Shown piece by piece: positions 17,573-26,066 of a stretch of DNA of 64,000 nt. The translations under genes were made by a program, and so were the position numbers. Position 1 is the first letter of the stretch. Every line of letters begins with the position of its first letter. The notes under the pieces are model-generated. The model saw only the letters and a list, made by a program, of their open reading frames with translations. It made no database searches and had not been told where the DNA came from. The DNA comes from Reyranella humidisoli (GTDB lineage: Bacteria > Pseudomonadota > Alphaproteobacteria > Reyranellales > Reyranellaceae), in contig NZ_JAHOPB010000001.1 in NCBI RefSeq assembly GCF_019039055.1, forward strand, positions 3,570,001 to 3,634,000, written 5' to 3'.

Positions 17573-18350
17573 TCGGCATTCCGATGCCGGTCTGTCCCTG
17601 CGAGCGCAGCACGAGCTGGCTGGGCGCATAGGGCCGGCCGGAGAATTCCGCGATGAGGCGGTCGCTGGCGGTTTCAATCGTCTCTTCCAGCGTGCGCATG
17701 AAGGTCTGCTTGTCGAGGCCTGTCTGGATCGCGGGCAGGAACTCGATCGCGGCCCGGCCCGCCTTCTTGCGCCAGTCCCGGCGATTCCACAGCAGGCCGA
17801 CCGAGGTTGCGACCGGCGTCACCGGCAGGTCGAGGTCGCGATAGAGATAGTAGATGCCCGAGCGATAGCGTTCGCGTTCGCCCGGCACCATCAGGTTGCC
17901 TTCGGGGTAGATCGCGATGTGCCGGCCGCTGTCGCAGGCGCGCCGGGCGAACTGCGCGAGGTTCTCGCGCTCGCGCCCGCCGCCGCAGGTATCGACGCGG
18001 ATCATCTGCAGGCGATAGAGGATCGTGCCGATCAGCGGGTAGCGGAAGAGTTCCTGCATCGCGACGAAGGCGATGCCGCGAATGCGGGCCGCCAGGAGAA
18101 TGCCGTCGCTTTCGCTATGGTGCTTGTTGGCCAGCAGAACCGGTCCGTGCTCGGGAAGGTTCTCCAGGCCCCTGTATTCGATCTTCATGCCGCCGATCCA
18201 GCGCATGCCCCAGACGACGGCGCGAGCCCAGTGGAACAGCAGGCCGCGCAGCAGGACCGGCGTGGGAATGGGGACCAGCAGGATGCCGATCACGGCAACC
18301 AGCAGTGTGCCGAGATAGAAATAGAGATTGAAGGCTAACGAGCGGATCAT
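17547..18350 (-). CDS. plsC: 1-acyl-sn-glycerol-3-phosphate acyltransferase (PlsC family)
   Basis: 267 residues. Membrane segments occupy about residues 5-48. The acyltransferase HX4D motif lies at His77-Asp82 (NKHHSESDG), motif II is GTILYRLQMIRVD, and motif III is IYPEGNLMVPGE, a variant of the usual EGTR. It should transfer an acyl chain to lysophosphatidic acid at the inner membrane. The gene is preceded by a strong-looking promoter whose predicted start site is at or next to the ATG, so the mRNA may be leaderless; the next Met is about 48 codons in, within the protein, so a downstream start is unlikely. Confidence 0.88.
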   Translation of the reverse strand: MIRSLAFNLYFYLGTLLVAVIGILLVPIPTPVLLRGLLFHWARAVVWGMRWIGGMKIEYRGLENLPEHGPVLLANKHHSESDGILLAARIRGIAFVAMQELFRYPLIGTILYRLQMIRVDTCGGGRERENLAQFARRACDSGRHIAIYPEGNLMVPGERERYRSGIYYLYRDLDLPVTPVATSVGLLWNRRDWRKKAGRAAIEFLPAIQTGLDKQTFMRTLEETIETASDRLIAEFSGRPYAPSQLVLRSQGQTGIGMPITAPRATP

Positions 18351-18357
18351 GGATTCA

Positions 18358-18385
18358 ATAATAGTGAGCGCTCACTCACTGTCAA
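18358..18385 (-). promoter_or_regulatory. plsC promoter (sigma-70-like)
   Basis: On the minus strand, TTGACA (18380-18385) and TATTAT (18358-18363) are separated by 16 bases. The -35 is a perfect consensus match and the -10 matches at 5 of 6 positions. The expected transcription start, about seven bases past the -10, falls at about 18351, beside the ATG at 18350. The -35 lies inside the 3' end of rsmA. Confidence 0.65.
18364..18375. promoter_or_regulatory. Palindromic operator in the plsC promoter spacer
   Basis: GTGAGCGCTCAC is a perfect 12-base palindrome (14 with the flanking A/T), sitting exactly between the -35 and -10 of plsC. TetR-family repressors commonly use TGAGCGCTCA-like sites, and a site in the spacer would block RNA polymerase. 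No tetR gene is adjacent, so the regulator would be encoded elsewhere. Confidence 0.6.
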
Positions 18386-19205
18386 GAGCACCCGCCAGTT
18401 TCACGAAGTCGTCGACGGTCAGCTCCTCGGCGCGCGCCGTGGGCTTGAGGCCGAGCGCCTCCAGAGTAGTCACGGGGTCGGCAAAAACGCTCGCCAGGGA
18501 CCCTCGCAGCATCTTGCGGCGCTGGCCGAAGGCTGCGGCCGTCACCCGCTCCAGCGGCCTCAGATCTGCCAGGCGATCCGCCGGCGGCCGCGGCGTGAGG
18601 CGCGCCACCGCGGACGTGACCTTGGGCGGCGGGACGAAGGCGGTGGGGGCGACGTCGAACAGCCGGCGGACCTCGCAGACATGCTGTGCCAGAACGGACA
18701 GACGCCCGTAATCCTTGGTTCGGGGGGATGCCACGAGGCGATCGACCACCTCCTTCTGGAACATCAGCACCATGTCGGCGATGTCGCTCGCCGCGTGGAG
18801 CCATTGCACCAGCAAGGCTGTCGACACGTTGTAGGGCAGGTTGGCCACGATCCGGCGGGGCGCAGGGCCGAGATCCCGCGGCTGGATCCGGAGGGCATCG
18901 GCCTCCACGAGTTCGAGGCGTCCGTCGGCCACGGCCTGCAGTTCGAGGAGCGGGCCAAATGCCCGCGCGTCCACTTCGATGGCGACGACCCGGTTTGCCC
19001 CTTCGAGCAGCAGCGCGCGCGTGAGGCCACCCGGCCCCGGGCCGACTTCGATCACGGTCCCGTCGTTCAGCGGCGTTGCCGCGCGCGCGATGCGGCGCGT
19101 CAGGTTGAGGTCGAGCAGGAAATGCTGGCCGAAGCGCTTCCTGGCATCGAACCCGTGGGTGGCGATGGTCTCCCGGAGGGGGGGCAGGGCCTCGACGCCG
19201 TCCAT
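18372..19205 (-). CDS. rsmA: 16S rRNA (adenine(1518)-N(6)/adenine(1519)-N(6)) dimethyltransferase
   Basis: 277 residues from ATG 19205. RKRFGQHFLLD near residue 20 is the RsmA/KsgA amino-terminal signature, followed by the SAM-binding VIEVGPGPGGLTRALL and the catalytic NLPYN motif. It dimethylates two adenines near the 3' end of 16S rRNA, a late step in 30S assembly. The start lies one base after the pdxA stop, consistent with the surA-pdxA-rsmA operon common in proteobacteria. Its stop region carries the -35 of the downstream plsC promoter. Confidence 0.95.
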   Translation of the reverse strand: MDGVEALPPLRETIATHGFDARKRFGQHFLLDLNLTRRIARAATPLNDGTVIEVGPGPGGLTRALLLEGANRVVAIEVDARAFGPLLELQAVADGRLELVEADALRIQPRDLGPAPRRIVANLPYNVSTALLVQWLHAASDIADMVLMFQKEVVDRLVASPRTKDYGRLSVLAQHVCEVRRLFDVAPTAFVPPPKVTSAVARLTPRPPADRLADLRPLERVTAAAFGQRRKMLRGSLASVFADPVTTLEALGLKPTARAEELTVDDFVKLAGALDSE

Positions 19206-19206
19206 C

Positions 19207-20205
19207 TCAGTGGCCGCGCCGGCGCGCCATGTCGTCCGCCATGTCGATGGCCGCCAGCAGGCTGGCCGGGTCGGCACGGCCGGTCCCCGCAATGTCGAGT
19301 GCCGTGCCATGGTCGGGCGAGGTTCGCACGAAGGGCAGGCCGAGCGTCACGTTGACGCCGCCGGCAAAGTCGATGGTCTTGATCGGGATCAGCGCCTGGT
19401 CGTGATACATGCAGAGCGCGACGTCGTAGGCTGGCCGGGCCGCCGCATGGAACATCGTGTCGGCCGGTGCAGGACCATGCGCGGCGATACCTTCCCGCTG
19501 CAGCGCTTCGATGGCCGGAACGATGATGCGGCGCTCCTCGTCGCCCATCGCGCCCTGTTCGCCGGCGTGCGGGTTGAGCGCCGCCACCGCAAGCCGCGGA
19601 TGCGCTATGCCGAACAGATCCCGCAAGCCCCGGGCCGCGATCCGGCCCGCCCGCACGATCTGCTCGCCGTCGAGTGACTTCACGGCATCGGCCAGCGACA
19701 GGTGGATGGTTACCGGGATGACGCGAAGCTGGGGACAGGCCAGCATCATCGCGACCTCGACGCCGCCTGCGAGTTCGGCAAGGAATTCCGTGTGGCCAGG
19801 ATGGCGAAAGCCTGCGTCCTGCAGCGTCTTCTTCTGGATCGGATTGGTGACGATCCCGGCGATCGCGCCGGCTTTGGCAAACTGTACCGCGCGTTCGATC
19901 GCTTCGATCGTGGTGGGTGCATTCGCAACGTCCGGCCGGCCGGGCGTTACCGGCGCGGCGAGGTGGACGGGCAGGACCGGGAGCGCGGTTGGGAAAACCG
20001 CAGCGGCTTGCTCGGGCCGGGCGATGGTCTGCACCGGCACATCGAAGCCCAGTTGCTTCGCGAGCGCCGCGAGGCGATCCGGATCGTCGAGGACGAAGAA
20101 AGGGCGGGCGCCCGAATGTCGCGCCTGCCAGGCCTTGAGGCTGAGTTCGCCCCCGACACCGGCCGGCTCGCCCATCGTGACGGCGAGCGGCGCGGTCGTG
20201 CTCAT
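19207..20205 (-). CDS. pdxA: 4-hydroxythreonine-4-phosphate dehydrogenase
   Basis: 332 residues from ATG 20205. [12 protein letters not shown] opens the protein; [32 protein letters not shown] and [11 protein letters not shown] (metal-binding histidines and substrate lysine) are all diagnostic. PdxA oxidises 4-phosphohydroxy-L-threonine with NAD in the DXP-dependent pyridoxal phosphate pathway. It lies between surA (10-base gap) and rsmA in the classic order. Confidence 0.95.
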   Translation of the reverse strand: MSTTAPLAVTMGEPAGVGGELSLKAWQARHSGARPFFVLDDPDRLAALAKQLGFDVPVQTIARPEQAAAVFPTALPVLPVHLAAPVTPGRPDVANAPTTIEAIERAVQFAKAGAIAGIVTNPIQKKTLQDAGFRHPGHTEFLAELAGGVEVAMMLACPQLRVIPVTIHLSLADAVKSLDGEQIVRAGRIAARGLRDLFGIAHPRLAVAALNPHAGEQGAMGDEERRIIVPAIEALQREGIAAHGPAPADTMFHAAARPAYDVALCMYHDQALIPIKTIDFAGGVNVTLGLPFVRTSPDHGTALDIAGTGRADPASLLAAIDMADDMARRRGH

Positions 20206-20215
20206 TGCCGCGACA

Positions 20216-21526
20216 TCACGACTTGATGTCGATCGTCGCCTGCCGGCGGAGGTCGCGCATGTAGCGGCGTCCGGCGGAGTCGAGCTTCTGAATGAGAAGC
20301 TGCTGCTGGATGGCATCGCGCGTCGGCAGGCCATCGCCGCCGGCCTTACTGCAGAGGGCAACGACCTGGAGGCCCTCGGCGACGCGGAAAGGGCCCGCCG
20401 TGCCGCCGATCGGCAGGCGCGGCAGCTGTTCGTACATCTGCGCGTTGGCCGAGAGGTCGCCGACGCGCACGCCGTTGAGGTCGCCCGAGGTGCTGCCCTT
20501 GATCTGGCGCGACTGGACGTGGAGATCGTTGCACTGGCGGACGCCGCCCATGGCCTTTTGCGCGTCGGCCGTTGCGCGGTTGGTTTCCTCCGGCGATGCG
20601 TTGGGCGGCAGGGCCAGCGTCATCTGGACGAGGTTGAGCTTGACGTCGTCGGGACGGGCGGCAGCGAAAGGCCTGCGATCGACGACGTAGAGAATGTGCC
20701 AGCCGGAGCCCGACCGCACCGGCTCCGAATAGCTGCGCGGCTGCACGCGTTCGATCGTGGCATCGAGGGAAGGATCGAGGGCGCCGGGCAGGACCCAGCC
20801 CAGATCGCCGCCGGATGCGGCAGAAGCGCCTTGGGAGAACTGTTGCGCGACCGCGGCAAAGGGCGCGCCGCGGCGGAGCTGCTCCATGATGCGATCGGCG
20901 CTGCGCTTGCCTTCGTCGACGCCGTCGGCGCGGTCAACCGGCACGAATATCTCGGCGACGCGCGTCTCGGTCTTGCCGACGTTCGTGCGCATGCGGCTCA
21001 TCGCGTCGTCGATCTCCGCATCGGACACGTCGACCTGCGAACGCACCTTGCGGCGGATGATCTTGCCCCAGGCGATCTGGGCCTCGATCTGCTGCTTTGC
21101 GATATCGGGCGCTACACCGACGCTCTGGAGGTAGAGCTTGAACTGTCCCTGTCCCAGCCCCGCCGCCCGCTCGATCTCGGTGTAGCGGCTGTTGATCTCG
21201 GACTCCGTGGGGCGCACGCCCAGTTTCTTGGCGTCCTGGACCTGCAGACGCTCGTCGATCATCTGGCGCAACATCTGCCCGGCCATGCGCTGACGAAGAT
21301 CGGGGCTGTCCGCCAGGCCCGACGTGCGAATGGCGAACAGCACACGCTGCGACAGGTCGAAGTCGGTGATGGCGTCGTCGTTGACGCGCGCGACGACGCG
21401 AAGCCCCTGGCCAGGTGCCGCCTGGACGGAAGCGCCCTGGGCAGCGGGCCTCTGCTGGGCCGACGCTGCGGCGGGCAGCACCATCATGGCGAGGAGGAGG
21501 GAGGCGCGGAGGAGGGGCGCGGACAT
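20216..21526 (-). CDS. surA: Periplasmic peptidyl-prolyl isomerase/chaperone SurA
   Basis: 436 residues from ATG 21526. The chosen start gives a classic signal peptide ([16 protein letters not shown]). The SurA N-terminal domain [18 protein letters not shown] follows, then one recognisable parvulin domain with [15 protein letters not shown] and [14 protein letters not shown], and a second more diverged parvulin-like region. SurA escorts outer-membrane proteins through the periplasm. An ATG at 21553 is in frame, but it lies upstream of the transcription start expected from the TATAAT at 21556-21561, so the shorter form is preferred. lptD, usually upstream, is not here. Confidence 0.93.
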   Translation of the reverse strand: MSAPLLRASLLLAMMVLPAAASAQQRPAAQGASVQAAPGQGLRVVARVNDDAITDFDLSQRVLFAIRTSGLADSPDLRQRMAGQMLRQMIDERLQVQDAKKLGVRPTESEINSRYTEIERAAGLGQGQFKLYLQSVGVAPDIAKQQIEAQIAWGKIIRRKVRSQVDVSDAEIDDAMSRMRTNVGKTETRVAEIFVPVDRADGVDEGKRSADRIMEQLRRGAPFAAVAQQFSQGASAASGGDLGWVLPGALDPSLDATIERVQPRSYSEPVRSGSGWHILYVVDRRPFAAARPDDVKLNLVQMTLALPPNASPEETNRATADAQKAMGGVRQCNDLHVQSRQIKGSTSGDLNGVRVGDLSANAQMYEQLPRLPIGGTAGPFRVAEGLQVVALCSKAGGDGLPTRDAIQQQLLIQKLDSAGRRYMRDLRRQATIDIKS

Positions 21527-21555
21527 TTCACCAACGGAGCTTGAGAGGGACATTT

Positions 21556-21583
21556 ATTATATTCCGTAGCAGGGTTGCTGCAA
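21556..21583 (-). promoter_or_regulatory. surA-pdxA-rsmA promoter
   Basis: Minus strand: TTGCAG (21578-21583), 16-base spacer, then a perfect TATAAT (21556-21561). The implied transcription start near 21549 lies downstream of the ATG at 21553, which argues for surA translation from 21526. Confidence 0.55.
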
Positions 21584-21688
21584 CGCACGCCACTAAGGAC
21601 AGAAAGTGGCAACACACAGGCACGCTTGACGCTTGGCGGTGGGTACGTTAGCCGAACCTCGGCAGAGTTGGGGGCAAATAGTTCAGGC

Positions 21689-22735
21689 ATGAGGACGGCC
21701 CGCCGTTCAATCAGCGTCGCGAGCGCCTGGGAACGGGTTTGCTCCGGCGTGGGCTATCATCTCGACAATATGGGCCGCTGGCTGATCGTGCGGGCGCCTT
21801 CGATCGGTGCTGCCTATGCCGGAATCCTGGCGCCGCGCCTGTCGCGGCTCGAGCCGCGCCCTGGCTGGCGGTTCGCCGAGGAGTATTACGACCAGCGCCG
21901 CTGGCTCGCCTGTCGCAGGGGGGCCTTGTGGGAGGCTGCCCGGGAGAAGGAACTGGCGGTTCCCCTGACCGTGCGCTGGCACGGCGGCAACACCGTCGAC
22001 GTGACGCTGGGCAACGACAACAGCCTCTGCCTCTACGTCTGCGGCTCGTTCGAGCCCAACGAATTCGCCTTCGTCGATCGCATGCTGAAGCCCGGCATGG
22101 TGTTCGTCGATGTCGGTGCGAACGACGGCTACTACACGCTCTTCGCGGCGCGCCGCGTCGGCCCGACCGGCAGGGTGATCGCCGTCGAGCCCAGTTCGCG
22201 GGAGCGCGCGCACCTGCAACGCAATCTCGGTCGCAACGGCCTCGACAATGTGCAGGTCGTTGCCGCGGCGCTGGGCGCCGAGGCGGGCTTTGTCGATCTC
22301 CACCTGGCCCACGGCGTCCATGCCGGCCACAACACGCTGGGCGACTTCGCCCATGACGACGTGGTGCGTGCGAGTTCCGAGCGCGTGCCGCTGGAGACGC
22401 TCGACGCGCTGGTCACCCGTCACAGCCTGTCGAAGGTCGATATGGTGAAGATCGACGTGGAAGGCGCCGAGGCCGGCGTCGTGGCGGGCGCGCGGACGGT
22501 GCTGTCGACCCACCGGCCTGTCCTGTTGATGGAACTGAACGATCGCGCCCTGCACGCGCAGGGGCAGAGCGCGGATACGCTGCTGAACACGCTGAAGACC
22601 GACCTGAACTATCAGGTCCTGTCCTTCTCTCCCGTCGGCGGCCGGCCGGAGCGCGCGGTCGAAGGGCTGCCGCTGTCGTCCAACATCGTCCTGGTGCCAA
22701 AGGAACGGGCGGCCGAGTTGAAGCTCGGCACCTGA
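21689..22735 (+). CDS. FkbM family SAM-dependent methyltransferase
   Basis: 348 residues from the ATG at 21689; an ATG at 21770 is an alternative. The Rossmann SAM site is FVDVGANDGYYTLFAA, followed by GRVIAVEPSSRERAHLQRNL and VDMVKIDVEGAEAGVV, the two FkbM hallmarks. The family O-methylates sugars or other hydroxyls, and the gene opens the glycan locus. Divergent from surA; the gap 21554-21688 shows only the surA promoter. It converges on the adjacent glycosyltransferase gene with five bases between stops. The target sugar is unknown. Confidence 0.85.
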   Translation: MRTARRSISVASAWERVCSGVGYHLDNMGRWLIVRAPSIGAAYAGILAPRLSRLEPRPGWRFAEEYYDQRRWLACRRGALWEAAREKELAVPLTVRWHGGNTVDVTLGNDNSLCLYVCGSFEPNEFAFVDRMLKPGMVFVDVGANDGYYTLFAARRVGPTGRVIAVEPSSRERAHLQRNLGRNGLDNVQVVAAALGAEAGFVDLHLAHGVHAGHNTLGDFAHDDVVRASSERVPLETLDALVTRHSLSKVDMVKIDVEGAEAGVVAGARTVLSTHRPVLLMELNDRALHAQGQSADTLLNTLKTDLNYQVLSFSPVGGRPERAVEGLPLSSNIVLVPKERAAELKLGT

Positions 22736-22740
22736 AGCCG

Positions 22741-23994
22741 TTAGCGGCCGAGGAACGACCGCAGGCGGGTGCCAAGAGTGGGCGTGCGGCTCGTCGTCGC
22801 CTCCGGCCTGCGATCGTGCATCACGAGCTGGCTGACAGGCACGCAGTGCCGGCTGGCTTCCTCAGCGAAGTCGGCGACGGTCCGCACGACATTGGTGTTC
22901 GTATAGTAGCTATAGCTGACGGTACCGGTCCGGTCGTCGGTACCGTAAGTGAAGTCCTGCTTCTCGGACAGCGGGACCTTGGCCGGGATCGGGATGTCGC
23001 GCATGTCGACGCCGTTGCGCTTGGCCATGGTCTCGACCGCGGCAACCACCTCGTCGAAGCGCGCGAAGTAGCGCGGCGCCGCCTGCACGATCCACTTCAG
23101 GAAGTCGCGCATCTCGACCGGGATGTCGCCGATCTCGGACTTGAACTTGTTCTGCAGCCAGAACAGCTCCTCAACGATGCCAACCTCGGTGATGAAACCT
23201 CCCACGAGCCGGTCATCGAAAGGCTTGTCGATCACGTCTAGATTCGCGTCGGCGAGCCACTTCTTGTACGCCTCGTCGTTGATGTGCGCGTACATGTGGG
23301 ATGCGCCGTTGCTGTGCCTCGAGGCGCCGTTGATGCCGAGCGACCGGTACGAGTAGAGATAGGCCTCGCTGTTGATCGCGTTCACGATCGCGGAACTCAC
23401 GTCGGGTGCGCGGAACCAGAAATAGCGGCCGTACTTCTTGCGGGCCTGCTCGATGGTGCTGCGGGGAACGAACGAGAAGACGATGGTAGGTAGCTCTGCC
23501 TGATGAAGGCGGCCAGCATAGGCCTGATGCAACGCCCAGCGGCTGTCGCGAACCTCTACGACGCGTCCCACGCGCATCTGGCCAAGTCCACGATAGCTGG
23601 GAACGATGAAATCGGGCCAGAAATAGTGGACCGACTGCCAGGTCAGGGAGAGGTTGGGATACTGTGCGTGGAGATGGGTCGCGATCTCGACTGAGTCAGG
23701 GAACATGCCGTCGTCGTCGCCCAGGTAGTGGACGTAATCGCCCTTGACGTGATCCAGCGCGAATTCCCAGTTGTCGAGCATCGACAGACGCTCGGGCGCA
23801 CGGACGTAGCGGATGCGCGGGCTGGCGAAGGCGTCGACGACCTGGCGCGTCTCGGGCGTGCTGTAGTTGTCCATCACCACCAGCTCGAAATTGTCGCGGG
23901 TCTGCGCGAGGATCGTCTGGATGGCGGGACCCAGCACGTCGTGCCGGTCCCGGGTCGGGATGACGAAGGAATAGAACGGCGGGGTCGACGTCAT
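22741..23994 (-). CDS. Family 2 glycosyltransferase
   Basis: 417 residues. The GT-A fold opens with FYSFVIPTRDRHDVLGPAIQ, followed by FELVVMDNYSTPET and DYVHYLGDDDGMFPDS, the last giving the metal-binding Asp cluster of GT2 enzymes. About 200 further residues after the catalytic domain have no recognised motif. No membrane helices are seen, so it acts on the cytoplasmic face using a nucleotide sugar. Sugar and acceptor are unknown. A 73-base gap separates it from the upstream heptose fusion gene. Confidence 0.87.
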   Translation of the reverse strand: MTSTPPFYSFVIPTRDRHDVLGPAIQTILAQTRDNFELVVMDNYSTPETRQVVDAFASPRIRYVRAPERLSMLDNWEFALDHVKGDYVHYLGDDDGMFPDSVEIATHLHAQYPNLSLTWQSVHYFWPDFIVPSYRGLGQMRVGRVVEVRDSRWALHQAYAGRLHQAELPTIVFSFVPRSTIEQARKKYGRYFWFRAPDVSSAIVNAINSEAYLYSYRSLGINGASRHSNGASHMYAHINDEAYKKWLADANLDVIDKPFDDRLVGGFITEVGIVEELFWLQNKFKSEIGDIPVEMRDFLKWIVQAAPRYFARFDEVVAAVETMAKRNGVDMRDIPIPAKVPLSEKQDFTYGTDDRTGTVSYSYYTNTNVVRTVADFAEEASRHCVPVSQLVMHDRRPEATTSRTPTLGTRLRSFLGR

Positions 23995-24067
23995 CTGGGC
24001 GCTCGTGCGGGGGCGGGATAAGCGATGGGGCGCCTTGTATTAGGCCGCGCCGCCCGCGACAAGGTTC

Positions 24068-25285
24068 TCAGCCAGGGACGCCTCTACGCAAAAGTTCGTC
24101 GACGACGGCGGCGAGTGGGCGGTCCGAGGTGACGAAATGGAAGGGGCAGCCGGCGGCGGCGGCTGCCTCGCCGTCACGCTCGTCGTCACCCACGAAGGCC
24201 GTCCGGCTGAGATCGACGATCAGTTCGCGCTGGGCCTGGAAGAGCATGCCCGGCCGGGGCTTGCGACAGTCGCAGCCTTCGTCCCAGTTGTGCGGGCAAT
24301 AGAAGATCGGGCCGATTTCACCGCCGGCGGCGGCGGCTTCATCCCGCATGCGACCGTGGATCACGTGCAGTTTCTCGAGGGTGAGATGGCCGCGCGCAAT
24401 GCCGGGCTGGTTGGTGATGACCGCCGTCCGCCAGTTGGCCTCGTTCAGCCGCCGCAGCGCGTCGAGCACGCCCGGCAGCCACGCCCAGTCGCTCCAGTCG
24501 CAGACATATTCCGCCCTCGGCATCCGGCGATTGAGGACGCCGTCGCGGTCGAGCAGGAGGGTGGGCTTCCGCGCCAGGAAAGAGGCAGTCTCGGGCAGGC
24601 GCGCTTGCGTGCCGACGCTGTAGTAGCGATGGCGCGTGACGTTCGCCAAAAGCGCGTGGCGCGCGATCAGCCGGGGATAGATCGTCTTCTCGAAGGAGCA
24701 ATCCTCCTCCGGCAGTTCGTCGAGAATCGAGCGGCGGCCCATCAGGAAGCCGATGTCGACGCCCCTGAGGCCGGGGGCGGTCCTGGTCTTGTCGTAGACC
24801 GACAGGAAGCCGTCGCTGCCGACCACGACATTGTCGCGTGTGTAGCCGTCGTCGTTGGCATAGACCGTGACCATCGCCTCCGCGTCGCCGCGCGAGAAGC
24901 GCTGCCACATCGCCTCGATATCGACCGGGCAGTAGTTGTCGCAGTAGGCGAGAAGGAAGGTTGGCTCGATTTTCGGGATCGCCTTGCGCAGGCGCGTGCC
25001 CGTGTCGTCCTCGACCGGCGTGACCGAATAGTCGATCTCTACTCCGAAGCGGCTGCCGTCGCCGAAATGCTCCTGCACCGCCTCGGGCAGGTAGCCAAGC
25101 AGCAGCAGGAACCTCGTCATCCCCCGATCCCGCAGGAACTCGATCAGGTATTCGAGGAAGGGGCGGCCGTGGAACGGCACCATCGGCTTGGGGATCGAAT
25201 CCGTGATGGGGCCGAGGCGCGTGCCACGTCCGCCGGCCAGGATCACGGCCTGTCGCGGCCGCTGAAGGTCCATCGTGGACGGCAT
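24068..25285 (-). CDS. Fused heptose 1-phosphate nucleotidyltransferase (HddC-like) and HAD 7-phosphatase (GmhB-like)
   Basis: 405 residues in two enzymes. Residues about 12-245 are a sugar-phosphate nucleotidyltransferase with AVILAGGRGTRLGPITDSIP and KPMVPFHGRPFLEYLIEFL, plus the acceptor Asp in LLAYCDNYCP. Residues about 255-405 are a HAD-IIIA phosphatase with LLLDRDGVLN, VITNQPGIARGH, a Zn cluster CPHNWDEGCDC and VGDDERDGEAA. The two halves match successive chemistries of GDP-D-glycero-alpha-D-manno-heptose synthesis (removal of the 7-phosphate, then GDP transfer). The start at 25285 shares one base with the SIS gene stop (TGATG); ATG 25273 is an alternative. GTP specificity is inferred from the HddA neighbour. 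Confidence 0.85.
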   Translation of the reverse strand: MPSTMDLQRPRQAVILAGGRGTRLGPITDSIPKPMVPFHGRPFLEYLIEFLRDRGMTRFLLLLGYLPEAVQEHFGDGSRFGVEIDYSVTPVEDDTGTRLRKAIPKIEPTFLLAYCDNYCPVDIEAMWQRFSRGDAEAMVTVYANDDGYTRDNVVVGSDGFLSVYDKTRTAPGLRGVDIGFLMGRRSILDELPEEDCSFEKTIYPRLIARHALLANVTRHRYYSVGTQARLPETASFLARKPTLLLDRDGVLNRRMPRAEYVCDWSDWAWLPGVLDALRRLNEANWRTAVITNQPGIARGHLTLEKLHVIHGRMRDEAAAAGGEIGPIFYCPHNWDEGCDCRKPRPGMLFQAQRELIVDLSRTAFVGDDERDGEAAAAAGCPFHFVTSDRPLAAVVDELLRRGVPG

Positions 25286-25911
25286 CAGAAGCGCGTCGAT
25301 TCCATCTGCTCGGCGGGCAACGCGCCGAGTCGAAGATACTGGGCGAGGATGTGCATGAGGCTTTGGTGGGTATCCTCGACCACGCCGTAATTGTCGGCCG
25401 CGACATGCAGGCTGACATCGGCGAGCCTGGCGCTTCGGCCGCCGGAGAAGCCGGTCAGGGCGATCGTCGCCATGCCGTTTTCGCGCGCCCACTGGACGGC
25501 GCGGACGATGTTCTCGGAATCGCCCGACGAGGAGATCGTCATCAGGACGTCACCGGGCCGTGCCGCCGTCCTCAACTGCTGGACGAAGACCTCGGCGAAC
25601 TCCAGGTCGTTGGCGATGGCCGTGACAAGCTCGACCGTGGCGGACAGGCTGAAGACACGGGGACGAAGGCCGGTCCCGGTCGCGATGCCCTTGGAGCAGT
25701 CGCAGGTCAGGTGGTTGGCGATGGCCGCTGAGCCGCCGTTGCCGCAGGCGAAGATCAGCCGGTCCTCGGCAATGGCATGGGACAGAAGGGCCGCGGCCCG
25801 GTCTATCTGGTCGCCGCCGACCGACTGCAAAGCACTCGCAAGATTGATTGCATAATCGAGGGTGAAGGCGCCCGCGGAAGGGTATTTCCGGCTGGGGAAC
25901 TTGGTTTTCAT
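25285..25911 (-). CDS. SIS-domain phosphoheptose isomerase-like protein
   Basis: 208 residues from the ATG at 25911. The SIS core FACGNGGSAAIANHL is at about residues 54-68, with SSSGDSENIVRAV and a C-terminal VEDTHQSLMHI that matches the GmhA active-site histidine segment. Where GmhA has its catalytic glutamate (ELxGR), this protein has Asp (CDCSKG). It is therefore a diverged GmhA branch, expected to supply heptose 7-phosphate to the HddA-type kinase nearby. The 155-base gap to the divergent epimerase gene at 26067 holds no further gene. It is distinct from the canonical GmhA at 3914-4480. Confidence 0.82.
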   Translation of the reverse strand: MKTKFPSRKYPSAGAFTLDYAINLASALQSVGGDQIDRAAALLSHAIAEDRLIFACGNGGSAAIANHLTCDCSKGIATGTGLRPRVFSLSATVELVTAIANDLEFAEVFVQQLRTAARPGDVLMTISSSGDSENIVRAVQWARENGMATIALTGFSGGRSARLADVSLHVAADNYGVVEDTHQSLMHILAQYLRLGALPAEQMESTRF

Positions 25912-26066
25912 CGGCAATTCCCGGCAAGGGTTGACGTAGCCCCGGCGCATGGTCCAGTTGTCAGCCTCGATTGAGGCAGGCCAGCTTGGTTTTGCAAGCT
26001 GTCGATTGCAAGCATCCGGCTCCACCGGGAGCACCGCAGACTGGCTGCAGGGGAGGTTCTTTTTTG

